From NCBI GenBank assembly GCA_014529385.2, contig CM043960.1, positions 76,283,910-76,347,909 of the forward strand: a stretch of 64,000 nt of DNA, in the 5' to 3' direction. Origin of the DNA: Adiantum capillus-veneris (Eukaryota; Streptophyta; Polypodiopsida; Polypodiales; Pteridaceae). The notes under the pieces were generated by a model. The model did no database searches. It saw nothing but the letters and a program-made list of their open reading frames with translations, and was not told the origin of the DNA. The position numbers and the translations under genes are program-made. Shown one piece after another: positions 11,297 to 22,302 of this stretch. How positions within the stretch are numbered: position 1 is the first letter of the stretch; every line of letters begins with the position of its first letter.

Positions 11297-12167
11297 ATGG
11301 TTGGATCACAGGACACTGCTCTTTACAATATCAAGAAGCTGGATGGAACCAATTTCCCATTGTGGAAGAAGCAGATTTGGCACGTGTCGGTACAACAGAA
11401 GCAGATAAAACCTATAAAGCTCAAGGGGATAAAACTAGAAGATATGGACGAAGATGAATGGAGCGAAATGGATGAATCGGCACTTTCTACCATTATGTTG
11501 ACTTTGGCAGAAAGCGTTTACTTCAATGTAGCAGACAAGATGTCGGCTTATGAAGCATGGACAAAGCTAAGTGATTTTTATGAGAAGCAGAGTGCAACTT
11601 CACAGGTATACTGGCTTAAGAAGCTTGTTGACTTGAAGATGAAAGAAGGGACACCTATGTCCCATCATCTGAATGAATTCAACACCATCTACAGTCACTT
11701 GTCAGATCAAGGTGTCCAGTTTGATGAACCTATTAGAGCTATGTTCCTGTTGATCACATTGCCGGAAAGCTGGGACACTTTTCGCATAACTTTGAGTAAT
11801 TCTGCACCTCCAGATGGTTTGACCATAGCAGGTGTAGAAGGCAGTCTGCTTACTGAAGAAACCAACAGAAAGACAATGGACAAAGGCAAAGGAACAACCT
11901 TAGTTGTCAGGGGAAGGACCAAAGAAAAGTACAAAGGTGGAAAGAGGAATCAGTCTCGTAGCAAGTCCCGCAGTGCTAAAGGCAAGAAGTGACATAGAAT
12001 GCTACCATTGTGGCAAGAAGGGTCACATGAAAAGAGACTGCAGAGAATGGAAAGCAGAAAAAGGCAAAGAGAAATCTGAAGACCATGGTGAGAAGAACAA
12101 GTCCTCAATGAAGATTCAAGAAATAAATGTGACAAACGTTGTTGCAGAGGATGACAGTCTAGTGTGA
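11297..12167 (+). pseudogene. copia Gag, frameshifted
   Basis: ATG at 11297 opens a 231-residue frame with a UBN2-type Gag domain: the early LDGTNFPLWK motif, then MSHHLNEFNTIYSHL and LLITLPESWD. It ends in a basic stretch at the stop 11990-11992. The continuation lies in a second frame, open from 11904, with a CCHC zinc knuckle (CX2CX4HX4C) at 12000-12041. The two overlap over 11904-11992, so a small indel in the basic region between about 11940 and 11990 broke the original frame. The second frame then meets a TGA at 12165-12167 that separates it from pol. The original protein would be the particle-forming Gag that binds element RNA. Confidence 0.9.
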
Positions 12168-12182
12168 GGAGACATCTACTTC

Positions 12183-15100
12183 TTGAAGAATACAATGGAC
12201 TCGGCTCTTCTTACAGCATCTGATGGACATGCATTGAGTGACTGGATTATAGACTCAGGGGCATCACTTCATGTGTCTCCAAACAAGGAGTGGTTTACCT
12301 CTTATGTGACCACTAAAGATCATGTTCGGCTAGGCAATGGGCAGACATGTGAGATCTTAGGTGTTGGAGATGTTCAATTGAAGTTTCAGAATGGCTCTTC
12401 TTTCACATTGAAGAATGTGAGACATGTTCCCGCAATTACAAAGAGTTTGATCAGCACAGGTTTACTTGATGATGCTGGCTACGTCACCACTTTTGGACAG
12501 AACATGTGGAAGATATCTGAGGGTTCTATGACATTAGCACATGGAGTAAACTCTGGAGGACTTTACATGATTTATGTATCAAATGTCTCTAAAAATGTAA
12601 TCAATGTAACCGAGCAGCCGAACGTTTCTTTGTGGCATAGCCGGTTAGGACATATGTCCAAGAAGGGAATGGAAATCTTGTCTCGTTCTGGTTATTTGCT
12701 TGGCTTTTCATTTAATGATTTTGAATTCTGTGAACATTGTCTGTATGGTAAGCAAACACAACAGCCACATAAGCATAGAAGCAGTAGAAGAGATACACAG
12801 TTGGCACTTGTTCATAGTGATTTGTGTGGACCTATGCCTAACCTATCTGTAGGGGGAGCTTTTTACTTTATGACATTTATAGATAATTACTCGAGGAAAG
12901 TATGGGTTTACTTTCTCAAGCACAAGGATGAAGCGTTTAGTGTTTTCAAAACGTTTGTGGAGAATCAAAGTGGCAAGAAGCTTAAATGCTTACGCACTGA
13001 CAATGGTGGAGAGTATGTTTCAAAGGCCTTTCAGGACTTTTGTGAGTCAAAAGGTATAAAACGTGAACTTACTGCTCCTTACAATCCTTCTCAAAATGGT
13101 GTTGCTGAGAGGATGAATAAGACCATACAAGAGAAGGTCAGAAGTATGTTGTCTAATGCACAGCTGCCAAATGGGTTTTGGGCTGAAGCTGTATCAACAG
13201 CTATTCATCTTATAAATAGATCTCCTAGCAAGGTTTTGCAAAAGGATTCAGTGGCAGAGATGGTATGGTCAGGCAAGGTGCCCTCATACAAGCATCTCAG
13301 AGTCTTTGGCTGTGCGGCATATACTCACGTTCCAAAGGAATTTAGGAACAAACTTGAGCCAAAGAGTAGAAAGTGCATCTTTCTAGGCTATGGTAATTCT
13401 GGTGAGATGGGGTACAGACTTTGGGATCCCGAATCCAGAAAGGTTGTCCGAAGCAATGATGTTCACTTTAATGAATCCAAATATCATTCTAAACCAGAGA
13501 GGGTTGAGGAGATTAGAAGAGTTGTCTTCCAAGAAGATGGGCCTGCACGTGCAAGACAAAATGTCAGGGCTCAAGAGGATCAAGGACAGGATAGAGTGGA
13601 ACCACAGGTTGTGGCTGAGACTAAGCCACCTATTGTGCGTAGATCTGGACGTGTCACGCGATCTGCTGATAGGTTTGTTGCATCTATGAACTATGTCATG
13701 TTGACTGATTGCAATATGCCTTCATGTTACAAGGAAGCAGTGCAAATGAAGGACTTCGGGAATTGGCAATTGGCCATGCAGTCAGAGATGACAGCTCTGC
13801 ATAAAAACAAGACATGGAAGCTAGTTGAATTACCACAGGGCAAAAAGGCTCTACCTTGTAAATGGGTTTACAGGTATAAAATCACCGCTCATGATAGTCA
13901 GCCAAAGTACAAAGCAAGGCTTGTTGCCAAGGGCTTTAAGCAAGAACGAGGCATTGACTTTGATGAAGTCTTCTCTCCGGTGGTCAAGAAGACTACATTG
14001 AGATGCTTTCTTGCATTGGTTGCCATATTAGATTTGGTGTTGCACCAAATGGATGTCAAGACAGCATTCTTGCATGGTGATTTAGATGTGGAAATTTACA
14101 TGCAGCAGCCAGAAGGGTTTGTTGAGAAAGGCAAGGAAGATTTGGTATGCCAGTTGTTAAAGAATCTTTATGGCTTAGAACAATCACCGAGGGCATGGTA
14201 CCATAAGTTCCACAAGTTTATGCTTTCTCAAGGCTACAAACGTAGTGAGTTCGATCACTGTCTATATACAAAGAAGGCTAAGGATGGCAGTTGGCTGATC
14301 CTTATTTTGTATGTGGATGACATGTTGATTGCTGGCAAGCACTTGGAAGAAATTTCAGCTTTGAAGTCAAAGATGGCAAAATTGTTTGATATGAAAGACA
14401 TGGGTGAGGCAAGTCATATACTTGGTATGCGCATTGAGAGAGACAGATCAAAGAAGTTGATTTGGTTATCTCAAACACAGTATATTGACAAGGTTTTGCA
14501 ACGTTTCAATATGGAGAAGGGAAAGGCATTGAGTGTTCCATTGCCACCATATGTGAAACTTAGCAAACAAGATTGTCCTGTGTCTGAGGAAGAACAGGCT
14601 GAAATGGATAAGATTCCATATGCATCTGCAGTGGGTAGTTTGATGTATGCATTGATTGCTACTCTCCCAGACATTGCATTTGCAGTTGGAGTAGTAAGTC
14701 GATACATGTCAAACCCAGGCAAGAAACATTGGGAGGCAGTGAAAGGAATATTGAGATACCTAAAAGCTACAAAGAGTATGCATATATGCTATGAGAGTCA
14801 AGAGCTAAGTGTAAAGGGTTTTACAGACTCAGATTATGCAGGTGACTTAGACAACCGAAGGTCTACGTCAGGGTATGTCTTCACATTGGTTGGTGGAGCA
14901 GTATCATGGCGTTCTAGATTACAAGATTGTGTTACTCAGTCTACTGAGGCTGAATATGTTGTAGCATCAGAGGCATGCAAAGAATCAATTTGGCTTAATC
15001 GACTAGTAACAGATTTGGGAATCAAAGGAGAGATGCCTGTGTTATATTGTGATAGTTAGAGTGCTATACAATTGGCTCGCAATCCAGTTTATCACTCAAA

Positions 15101-15266
15101 GACAAAACATGTGGATGTGAAGTATCATTTCATCAGGGAAATGCTCAAGGATAAGCAAATTCAGCTTGTCAAAGTTCACACCACAGAAAATCCTGCTGAC
15201 CTACTTACAAAAGGACTTCCCTCAGAGAGCTTTGCGCATTTTCGCAAGCAGTTAGGTGTAGGGTAG
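12183..15266 (+). pseudogene. copia Pol (protease, integrase, RT, RNase H), one internal stop
   Basis: A 958-residue frame with no ATG at its left edge, because it was once fused to gag. Residues counted from 12183: protease site DSGA near 24; GAG-pre-integrase zinc region (LWHSRLGH, CEHC); integrase catalytic residues D213, D273 and E309, exactly DD35E; RT catalytic YVDD with aspartates at 712-713; RNase H TDSDYAG and STEAEY motifs. A TAG at 15057-15059 interrupts RNase H after YCDS, where the family has a glutamine, so it fits a single C-to-T change. The same frame continues from 15060 to a natural stop at 15264-15266, including the usual tail (KTKHVDVKYHFIRE). The domain order PR-INT-RT-RH is diagnostic of copia. 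It resembles the tobacco TNT1 group. Confidence 0.94.
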
Positions 15267-15355
15267 TACATCACTTCTCTACATCTCTTGTATATTAGCT
15301 TGTATAGTAGCTTCTCTCACACTTAAAGTACCACATTGGACTTTAAGTGGGAGGT

Positions 15356-15547
15356 TGTTGGGGTATAAAGCCCAATGTGGTCGCCTAGGTAAGTGGGCGG
15401 GCCGCCAGGTATGTACACATATTCTTTTGTAAAAACTTAATAAGAAATCACTATGCTCTACACATTACAACAGAGCGAGTTCACCATATCGTCGTGATCT
15501 TCTTCTCGCACTCTCTCTCGCGTCGCACTTCTGCTCGTACTCCTTCA
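15356..15547 (+). repeat. 3' LTR of copia family B
   Basis: 192 bases, preceded by a purine-rich tract (TTTAAGTGGGAGGT, to 15355). It differs from the 5' LTR by six substitutions and a GCCAGG insertion after GGGCGGGCC. Confidence 0.95.
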
Positions 15548-16413
15548 CGAATGTCATTACATACCCACACACACACGCAGAATGTCCATGACCAAACCAT
15601 GGATACAATTTATTGTTATCTATGTTTGTATCTAGCTAACGATCAAATGATTTCTTTGCATTGTGACTTTTTTTTTTCAATTCTGAAAGTTCTACATCCT
15701 TCTATGCACGTAAAGCATGGGTAAGAGGTCTACAAAGGAGCTAGGTTTGGATAAGCTAGAGCATGAGAAAGTGATAGTGGAGTGGTAAGGAGGATGAGAT
15801 AAAGTCAGATAGCTAATCCACTAGAAAGAGGGTAAGATGTATATGGTCTAACCATGTGAAGTCTTCATTGTATGGAAAATTCCATTCGAGAGGCTAAATC
15901 TTCATACATCAGCGGCAATGATAATAGATGCGACCTACTAGAAGATCATGAGGCACACTTTGTAACCCCCTTATAATTTTGTTATTAATTTACGATATTA
16001 AGATTATATTAGTCTCACACCACTCAGATTTTAGCTGTTTGAAACCATGCAAATATATATTCAAAACCAAGTGAGTAGCTTAAGAAGGCACTCACCTATA
16101 TATATAGGTAGTGGAGGTTCCCTACTGTCTCAACTCCACCTCCTCTCAGAAGGTTGGAGAAGACCTCAAGGACATGGTTGCAAACCCTTTATGGCCCAAG
16201 AGCGCTAGTTGAGGGTGAATAATTTTTTCCTATTGAACCTAGTCCACCATAGGAAGTTTAGCCTTTACTGGTTGGACCCAAAGCAATCGTGTTGAAGCTA
16301 GGTTGTGATAAAACATAACCCCTTCCCTTGCTTCGATTTAAAGTGAGCTATGGCTCACAGTGTAGATACAAAGATGTAGTCTTTAGAACCCATGGGAGAA
16401 TGAGCCCATATTA

Positions 16414-16415
<2 letters not shown>
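15548..16415. other. intergenic; possible LTR start at 15961
   Basis: No gene. The stretch 15938-16010, with AGAAGATCATGAGGCACACT followed by TTGTAAC, resembles 34302-34375, where a close variant precedes TGTAATACC. Both look like a polypurine tract followed by an LTR start, but neither has a visible partner LTR. Confidence 0.4.
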
Positions 16416-16495
<80 letters not shown>

Positions 16496-16520
16496 GAGAG
16501 AGAGAGATAGAGAGAGATTA
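16416..16520. repeat. (AT)n then (GA)n microsatellite
   Basis: About 72 bases of AT (16416-16487), a short AT-rich break, then imperfect GA to about 16520. Confidence 0.95.
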
Positions 16521-16997
16521 TATTAACATCTACAAAAGGCCAAAATGGGCGTATGAGACAAAACCATGTACAATGATGTGGTATCATCAAGTATCCCAAA
16601 ATGAAAATTGTACTAGAAAATTGAACTAAACAAAAATACCTAGACTAATAGCAATGGCTAGACTAGGAACTAGATGTATGATGAAGTATAAGCATGGTGT
16701 GGGGTGTTGGTGAGGGAAGGAGGATGAAGGTCTATTTCTAATGGACTGGATATCTATATGTTGGAGGTATATAAGTATGATATGCAACTAGTTCCATTCT
16801 CTGTCAATAGGGGGACATATGAGGGTGTACAAAAGTTGTGGGGGAGAAAAAAGACCTTAAAAAACTATGTCTGGATTAGCTCCGGTCTGTGCGGTCTCAA
16901 TCTCCCTCTCGAATCTCTGATATCTCTATGGAGTAGAGTCTTTTTATCTTGAATATTGGTACCCTGTGTCTCCGGCTAGCTTGAATGCTCTCTGCCC

Positions 16998-16999
<2 letters not shown>
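16521..16999. other. intergenic, no gene recognised
   Basis: I see nothing supportable here beyond a short unmatched plus-strand frame (16758-16952). Confidence 0.45.

Positions 17000-17072
<73 letters not shown>
17000..17072. repeat. (GA)n microsatellite, ~73 bases
   Basis: Uninterrupted GA tract close to the left edge of copia remnant C. Confidence 0.97.
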
Positions 17073-17074
<2 letters not shown>

Positions 17075-17139
17075 CTGCAATGGAGATTCCATTTCCTAAG
17101 TATATAAAGGAAATTAGATAGATCCAAGCTTCATCTATT

Positions 17140-19684
17140 TGAGGGTGGATGTAGATACTATGTGAGTTTTATTGACAACCATACGAGGAAGGTATGGGTC
17201 TACTTCATGAAGCAGAAAAGTGAGGTGTTTATGCATTTAAAGAATTTCAAAGTTATGGTTGAAAACAAACTGGGAAACATGTAAAGTGTCTGAGGTCAAA
17301 TGGAGGGGGAGAATACTTCTCCAATGAATTCAATGGTTTCCTAAAAAAACATGGACTTCAAAGGCAGTTTTCATGTAGGTATACTCCACAACAAAATCGT
17401 GTTGTTGAGCGAAAGAATAGACACATTGTAGAGGTTGCTAGAGCGTCGATGAATGAGAAGAACATGCCTCATTGTTATTGGTTTGAGTCTATTGCTACAG
17501 GTGTCTACATTATGAACTTGACTCCTACTGCTGCACTACTCGATATGACAGCCGAAGAAAAACTCAATGGTGAAAAATCATATGTATCGTATTTTAAAGT
17601 GTTTGGATGTATTGCTTATGTGCATGTGCTGGATGAGCTAAGAAGTAAGCTTGATTCCAAAGCAGAAAAATGCGTGTTCGTTGGCTAGTTTTTATGAAAT
17701 GGCAAGTTGGTATGCTGATGTGAAAGATGATTTGGCGTTGATGTAAGAGAGATTGTGGTTGCAAAAAATACAGGTGCGCAATCACAAGTTTTGAGTGGCC
17801 GCAAGGGTCCTCTAGTGCAAGTCATGGTGAGAATCGATGGAGTGGCAGGTTACATGAAAGAGTGACTCCTATGAACTCTTCAAATGTATCAAGGAAAGGA
17901 AATGATAAAGTTGATGATGCCCCTAAGTTGCCAAATTTGAGTGTTGGTTATGATGATGCCAATAGCAGTGGTTCTGAGCAGAGTTTGGATGAGGAGTTTG
18001 GCATACCCTTTGTGAAGACTCTGGGTGTAAGAAGAATGCAAGGAGGGAATAGGGCACCTGGAAGTGATTCTGGACCACGCATGTCAAAAAGAGCAAGAAA
18101 TCATGTGTAGAGATTGACTTATGACAATTATGTGGCTTGCCATTGTGCATTTATGGAGAAGATTACAAAGGAAGTAGAACCCACATGTTTTGAGGATGCT
18201 GTCAAGGATGAAAAATGGCGGCAAGCTATGGATGAAGACATGGTTGCACTTGATGCAAATGGAACATGGGAATTGGTACCATTACCAAAGGAAAAGAAGG
18301 CAATTGGATGTAAGTGGATTTACAATATAAATCATAATCCTGATGGCAATGTGAGTAGGTACAAGGCTACACTTGTGGCCAAAGGTTATGCACAAAGTTA
18401 TGGGATTGATTAAGAGAAGAAGTTTAGTCCTGTAGCTAAGATGACTATCGTTCGTGTCTTTATTACAGTGGCTACCACATTAAAATGGGTGTTGAAACAA
18501 ATGGATGTAAAGACCGCAATTTTGAATGAAGACTTGGAGGAAACTGTGTATATGGAGCAACCACAAGGTTATGAAAATATGAGGCTACGTGACCTAGTAT
18601 GCAGGTCAAAGAAAGCATTGTATGGGTGGAAGCAAGCACCTAGAGTTTGGTATGAGAGGATTCTGACATTCCTCGTTTCATTGGGCTTTGAGATGTCTGA
18701 TGCAGACCATTCATTGTATGTGCAAAAGAATGAGGTAGAAATTGTGGTAATATGCATCTATAAGGATGATTTGATTGTTGGAAGTGATAATGTGACTGAA
18801 GTAGAGGGCGTGCAGGATATAGGAGGTTGAAATGAAAGACTTGGGAGACTTGCGATATTTCTTGGGCATTGAAATTGTTTGCACGGAAGAAGGTGTATGG
18901 TTGTCACAAAGGCAATATGCTTTGGATATGTTGAAAAAGTATGGTATGGTTGATTGTAAGCCAATTGTTAGATCAAAATTTGAAGTTGGGGAATGATGCA
19001 GGTCAAGTGCTTGATAATGCTACCATGTACATGAAGATTGTGGGCAGCTTGATCTACTTGACTACCTCACTAAGCTACAAAGTTGGCTTGGTGAGTCAAT
19101 TTATGCAGTCTCCCAAGAAACCGCACTTGGATGCAATGAGGTGAACTCTATGCTATGTAAGTGCTACTTTGGATTATTCACTTTTTTATAAGGCTGATGT
19201 GGAGTTGCAGCTCTATGGCCTGCACAGATGCGGATTGGGCTGGTAGTACATACGATCGCACGTCTACCAACGGATTCATGTTCCCACTTGGAAGGTGCTG
19301 CTATAACATGGAGCAACAAGAAGTAGTCTATGGTTGCAGTTTTGAGTACACAGTCAGAGTACAGGGGTGCTGCGGTGGTGGCATGTGAGGTAGCATGGTT
19401 GGAATTGCTACTTCACGACTTTGGAGTAGAGGTACAAAGGCCGGTTGTCATATGTTGTGACAACCTCAGCAACATACAATTGGCATGAAATCGAGTGTTT
19501 CATGAATGACAAAGCACATTGAGGTGCACTACCACTTCATCAAAGAGAGGGTCTTAGCAACTGACATCGACCCGGAGTACGTGGGGACAGATGAGCAGGT
19601 TGCAAATATCTTCACAATGGTCCTTGGAGCGGGCAAGCTACAATGGTTTCGAGCGATACTTGGCATACGAGAGATGACTTTGAG
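17140..19684 (+). pseudogene. copia Pol remnant C (integrase core to RNase H), heavily decayed
   Basis: Starts inside the integrase core (FIDNHTRKVWVYF-like) just right of the GA tract. The second catalytic aspartate of integrase appears as asparagine (LRSNGGGEY). The ERKNRHIVE motif with the catalytic glutamate survives. The usual linker follows, then RT from 18114: KWIYNINHNPDG, a stop at 18411-18413, and MDVKTAILNEDLEETVYMEQ. At the catalytic box YVDD has become YKDD (IYKDDLIVG). RNase H pieces (TDADWAGS) and the copia C-terminal tail (MTKHIEVHYHFIKE, 19506 on) follow. At least five stops or frameshifts. No gag, protease or LTR is visible. At 19685 it switches abruptly to gypsy integrase. 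Confidence 0.9.
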
Positions 19685-20716
19685 CCCTGTCAAGAAGACT
19701 ATTAAGGCACACCAAATGGCAACTCTCTTCATATCCCAAATTTTCAAACTCCATGGATTGCCAACATCCATCGTGTGAGATAGAGATCCTAGAATGACAA
19801 GTAATTTCTGGAAAAGTCTCTTTGAAAATCTAGGTACAAGATTGAATTTCTCTTCGGCCTATCATCCATAAACGGATGGCCAAAGTGAGATAGCCAATCT
19901 TACAATTCTCGATCTACTAAAGAACTATGTTACAGAAGTAGATCAACGCTCACAATGGGAAAAATACTTACCTCTTGTAGAGTATGCGTTTACTAAACCT
20001 ATCCATACTTCTACGGGAAAAGCGCCTTTTGAAATCATAGAGAGAAGACCTCAAAGTCCCTTGCTACTTAAAGTGTATGGGAAGATCCTCGCTGCCGATG
20101 AGTATAGCTGTGACTTGCAAGCATCTTTTCAAAAGATTAAAGAGGCTATATCTATCTCCCACCTAAGGCAAAAAGCTACTACACACAAGCACAGAAGGGC
20201 TTTAACGTTCAAATAAAATGATTGGGTCTTACTTAAGTTTCCTAAGGCTTGATTGAGGCAAACGACGGGCAAGAATCCTACGGGCCATCAAAAGTATTAT
20301 GCTAAACTAGTGAAAAGATACTATGATCCTTTTAAAATTTTGAAGCCAATCAATGAGGTGGCTTATTAACTCAAGTTGCCTAACCATTGGCTCATACACA
20401 ATGCTTTTCATGTGAACCTACTCAAGCCCTACAAAGGAGAGCCTCCAAATGAACCAATTATTGAAGACCCTCCCGAAATTGAAGATCAAGAAGAGGTACT
20501 ACAACCCGAAGCTATCCTTCGGCATGAAGACAAGGTACTATAACCCGAAGCTATCCTTCGGCATGAAGACAAGGTACTACAACATGGTAAGATTATTCAA
20601 CGGTATCTTATTAAGTTCAAAAATTATCCTTTTGAAGATGCTAGATGGATGCAAGGAATCCAACTTAAGGATAGTATGAACCTTTTCAACGCTTACAGTG
20701 CTACATTAGAGTAAGC
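19685..20716 (+). pseudogene. gypsy integrase C-terminal fragment with chromodomain-like tail (module copy 1)
   Basis: Begins mid-integrase (VKKTIKAHQMATLFISQIFK) and runs through a damaged TDGQSE motif to a chromodomain-like end (FEDARWMQGIQL). It is collinear with 24697-25687, and at least six in-frame stops show decay. Near 20502-20579 a 39-base (13-codon) stretch encoding PEAILRHEDKVL is duplicated in tandem; the other copy has it once. The full protein would insert element DNA, with the chromodomain steering it to chromatin marks, as known for chromoviruses. Confidence 0.9.
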
Positions 20717-21033
20717 AAATGTACATGTTTCTTTTAAATGATCAATGTTTTTGTCTTATAAGACTAATTCTCTCTTTATTGTGCACAAATTTAAGTAGTA
20801 TGCATACTAAGAATCATGTTTGGGATGATGACGTCTCTCAAACACTATGTACAATTTGTCACTCTACTTGGGAGGATGAAATGGACTAAAGAGCAGACAT
20901 GCTTGCGCCAGCTATGTCTCCCAAGCACCAAATGGATTAGTCATCCATCTTTCAATGATGTTGTAGGGTAAAAAGGGATCCTCTATCCGCTAAGACAAAT
21001 TGACTAATGACTATGGCTTTTTCTCTTTTATCT

Positions 21034-21053
21034 CATAGTCGAGGACGACTATG
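21034..21053. other. 8-base-arm hairpin beside gypsy polypurine tract
   Basis: CATAGTCG AGGA CGACTATG, an exact inverted repeat with a 4-base loop, just before the purine run and the LTR start at 21072. It is repeated at 26009-26028. A GTCGAGGACGAC core before the PPT is common in plant gypsy elements. Confidence 0.8.
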
Positions 21054-21071
21054 ATTTGCAGAGAGAGATAA

Positions 21072-22298
21072 TGTCATTAAATCTAATATCTAGCCAACCC
21101 AAATGATTTTCTCATATTAAATTGATCATTTAATGTGGGATAATAACCGAGAACAAGGGTTATAATATAGACATGTGCTTACAAATCTATCTCAACACGG
21201 GGCCAATGGTAAAGGGGCCCAAATGAGAGACGGTTTGTCAAAGAGCAAGGTTAACTAATGGAGCTTAAAATACCTTAGGGTTAGATTCATTAAAGACCTC
21301 CAATGGTTAGTGTTAAAAGTCCTTTGACCTTAGGCAAGCTAGGGTTGAGCTTGAGGTGGGAACCCGACCTAAAATCACCTTTGACCTTAGGCAAGCTAGG
21401 GCTGAGCTTGAGGTGGGAACTCGACCTAAACTTGCCTTTGACCTTAAACAAGCTAGGGCTGAGCTTGAGGTGGGAACTCCACCTAAGGTGCTTGTCATGC
21501 TTGATGACTAAGGTACTTGAGGTACTTGTCATACTTAACGAGGAAGGTGCTTGAGAAGCTTCCTATGCATGGGGGGTAAGGTGCTTGAGTCAAAAAGAGA
21601 CCCTACAAACTTAATGAGGAAGGTGCTTGAGAAGCTTCCTATGCATGAAAGTCCCAAAGTTAGGGAAATCTTTGACCCAACCTTCCACTCACCCAAAGGG
21701 CACTCCTTTTCTCAAAGGGCACATGGGACACATGTCAGACTCTCCTTAAGCTTAACCACATGGTGTGCTTGAATGCTATTGGTTGGGCTAAAGAGGGGTC
21801 CAATGAGCTTCTAGTTCCATCCAACAAATATGTAGATATTTTCAAGCTCTCTCTCTCTCTCTCTAAGGGGTAAGGAGGACACTTGTCAAAAGACTACCAA
21901 TGTACTTGACTGCATGCTGCATGTGATTGGCTAGGGGGAGAGGGGTCCAATGAGCTTGAAGCATGTGGAAAAGCAACAACTCACCCCAAGCAAGCAAGGG
22001 GGGTGCTAGGGGGATATACACCACATACACACACACACTCGTTTTGTGGAACTATTCTCACTTGGAAAAAGTTGAGGAACTCCACCTCCTTTTCCAAGCT
22101 TGTGAGAAGTGAGAGCCTACACCAACACTCTTGGCTATGGAATGCAAATCCAACCAAGAGCCATGCTTCAATGCTTAATCTTGACATCTTCTCCATCTTC
22201 ATTACTATGCTATTACGTATGCTAGCAAGAAGAGCAATGATAAGTGAGGAACTATTTCTTTGTCCTATGGAATGTTTCTTCTTCCTCTTCCCTATCCT
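21072..22298 (+). repeat. gypsy LTR (central, shared), right end truncated or fused
   Basis: Starts TGTCATTAAATC after the purine run GAGAGAGATAA and stays collinear with 26047-27258 to CCCTATCCT at 22298. It then passes straight into protease coding sequence, with no PBS, leader or gag. It therefore acts as the 3' LTR of the left fragment and sits where the 5' LTR of the right element should be. It contains a CT tract (~21848-21864) and a 57-base tandem repeat. Confidence 0.82.
21321..21491. repeat. 57-base tandem repeat x3 inside gypsy LTR
   Basis: Three head-to-tail units starting CCTTTGACCTTAGGCAAGCT, each 57 bases (19 codons), so all frames read through periodically. In the right LTR (from about 26297) the third unit is shortened. 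Confidence 0.93.
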
Positions 22299-22302
22299 TC
22301 TT

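Larger units (their letters stand above)
10027..15547 (+). mobile_element. Ty1/copia LTR retrotransposon, family B (older, broken)
   Basis: Full-length layout: 5' LTR, PBS, ~1.07 kb leader, gag, pol, polypurine tract, 3' LTR. Both LTRs have TG...CA ends. They differ by six substitutions and a 6-base indel over about 186 bases (~3%), so the insertion is clearly older than family A copy 2. The five flanking bases are TAAAT on the left and CGAAT on the right. Only the last three match, so the target duplication is either mutated or lost by recombination. Gag-pol carries one frameshift and two in-frame stops, so the copy cannot be autonomous. Confidence 0.95.

Noticed and set aside
12000-12041. 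CCHC protein as an independent host zinc-finger gene
   Set aside because: In frame with copia pol and within a full LTR element; it is the Gag nucleocapsid motif.
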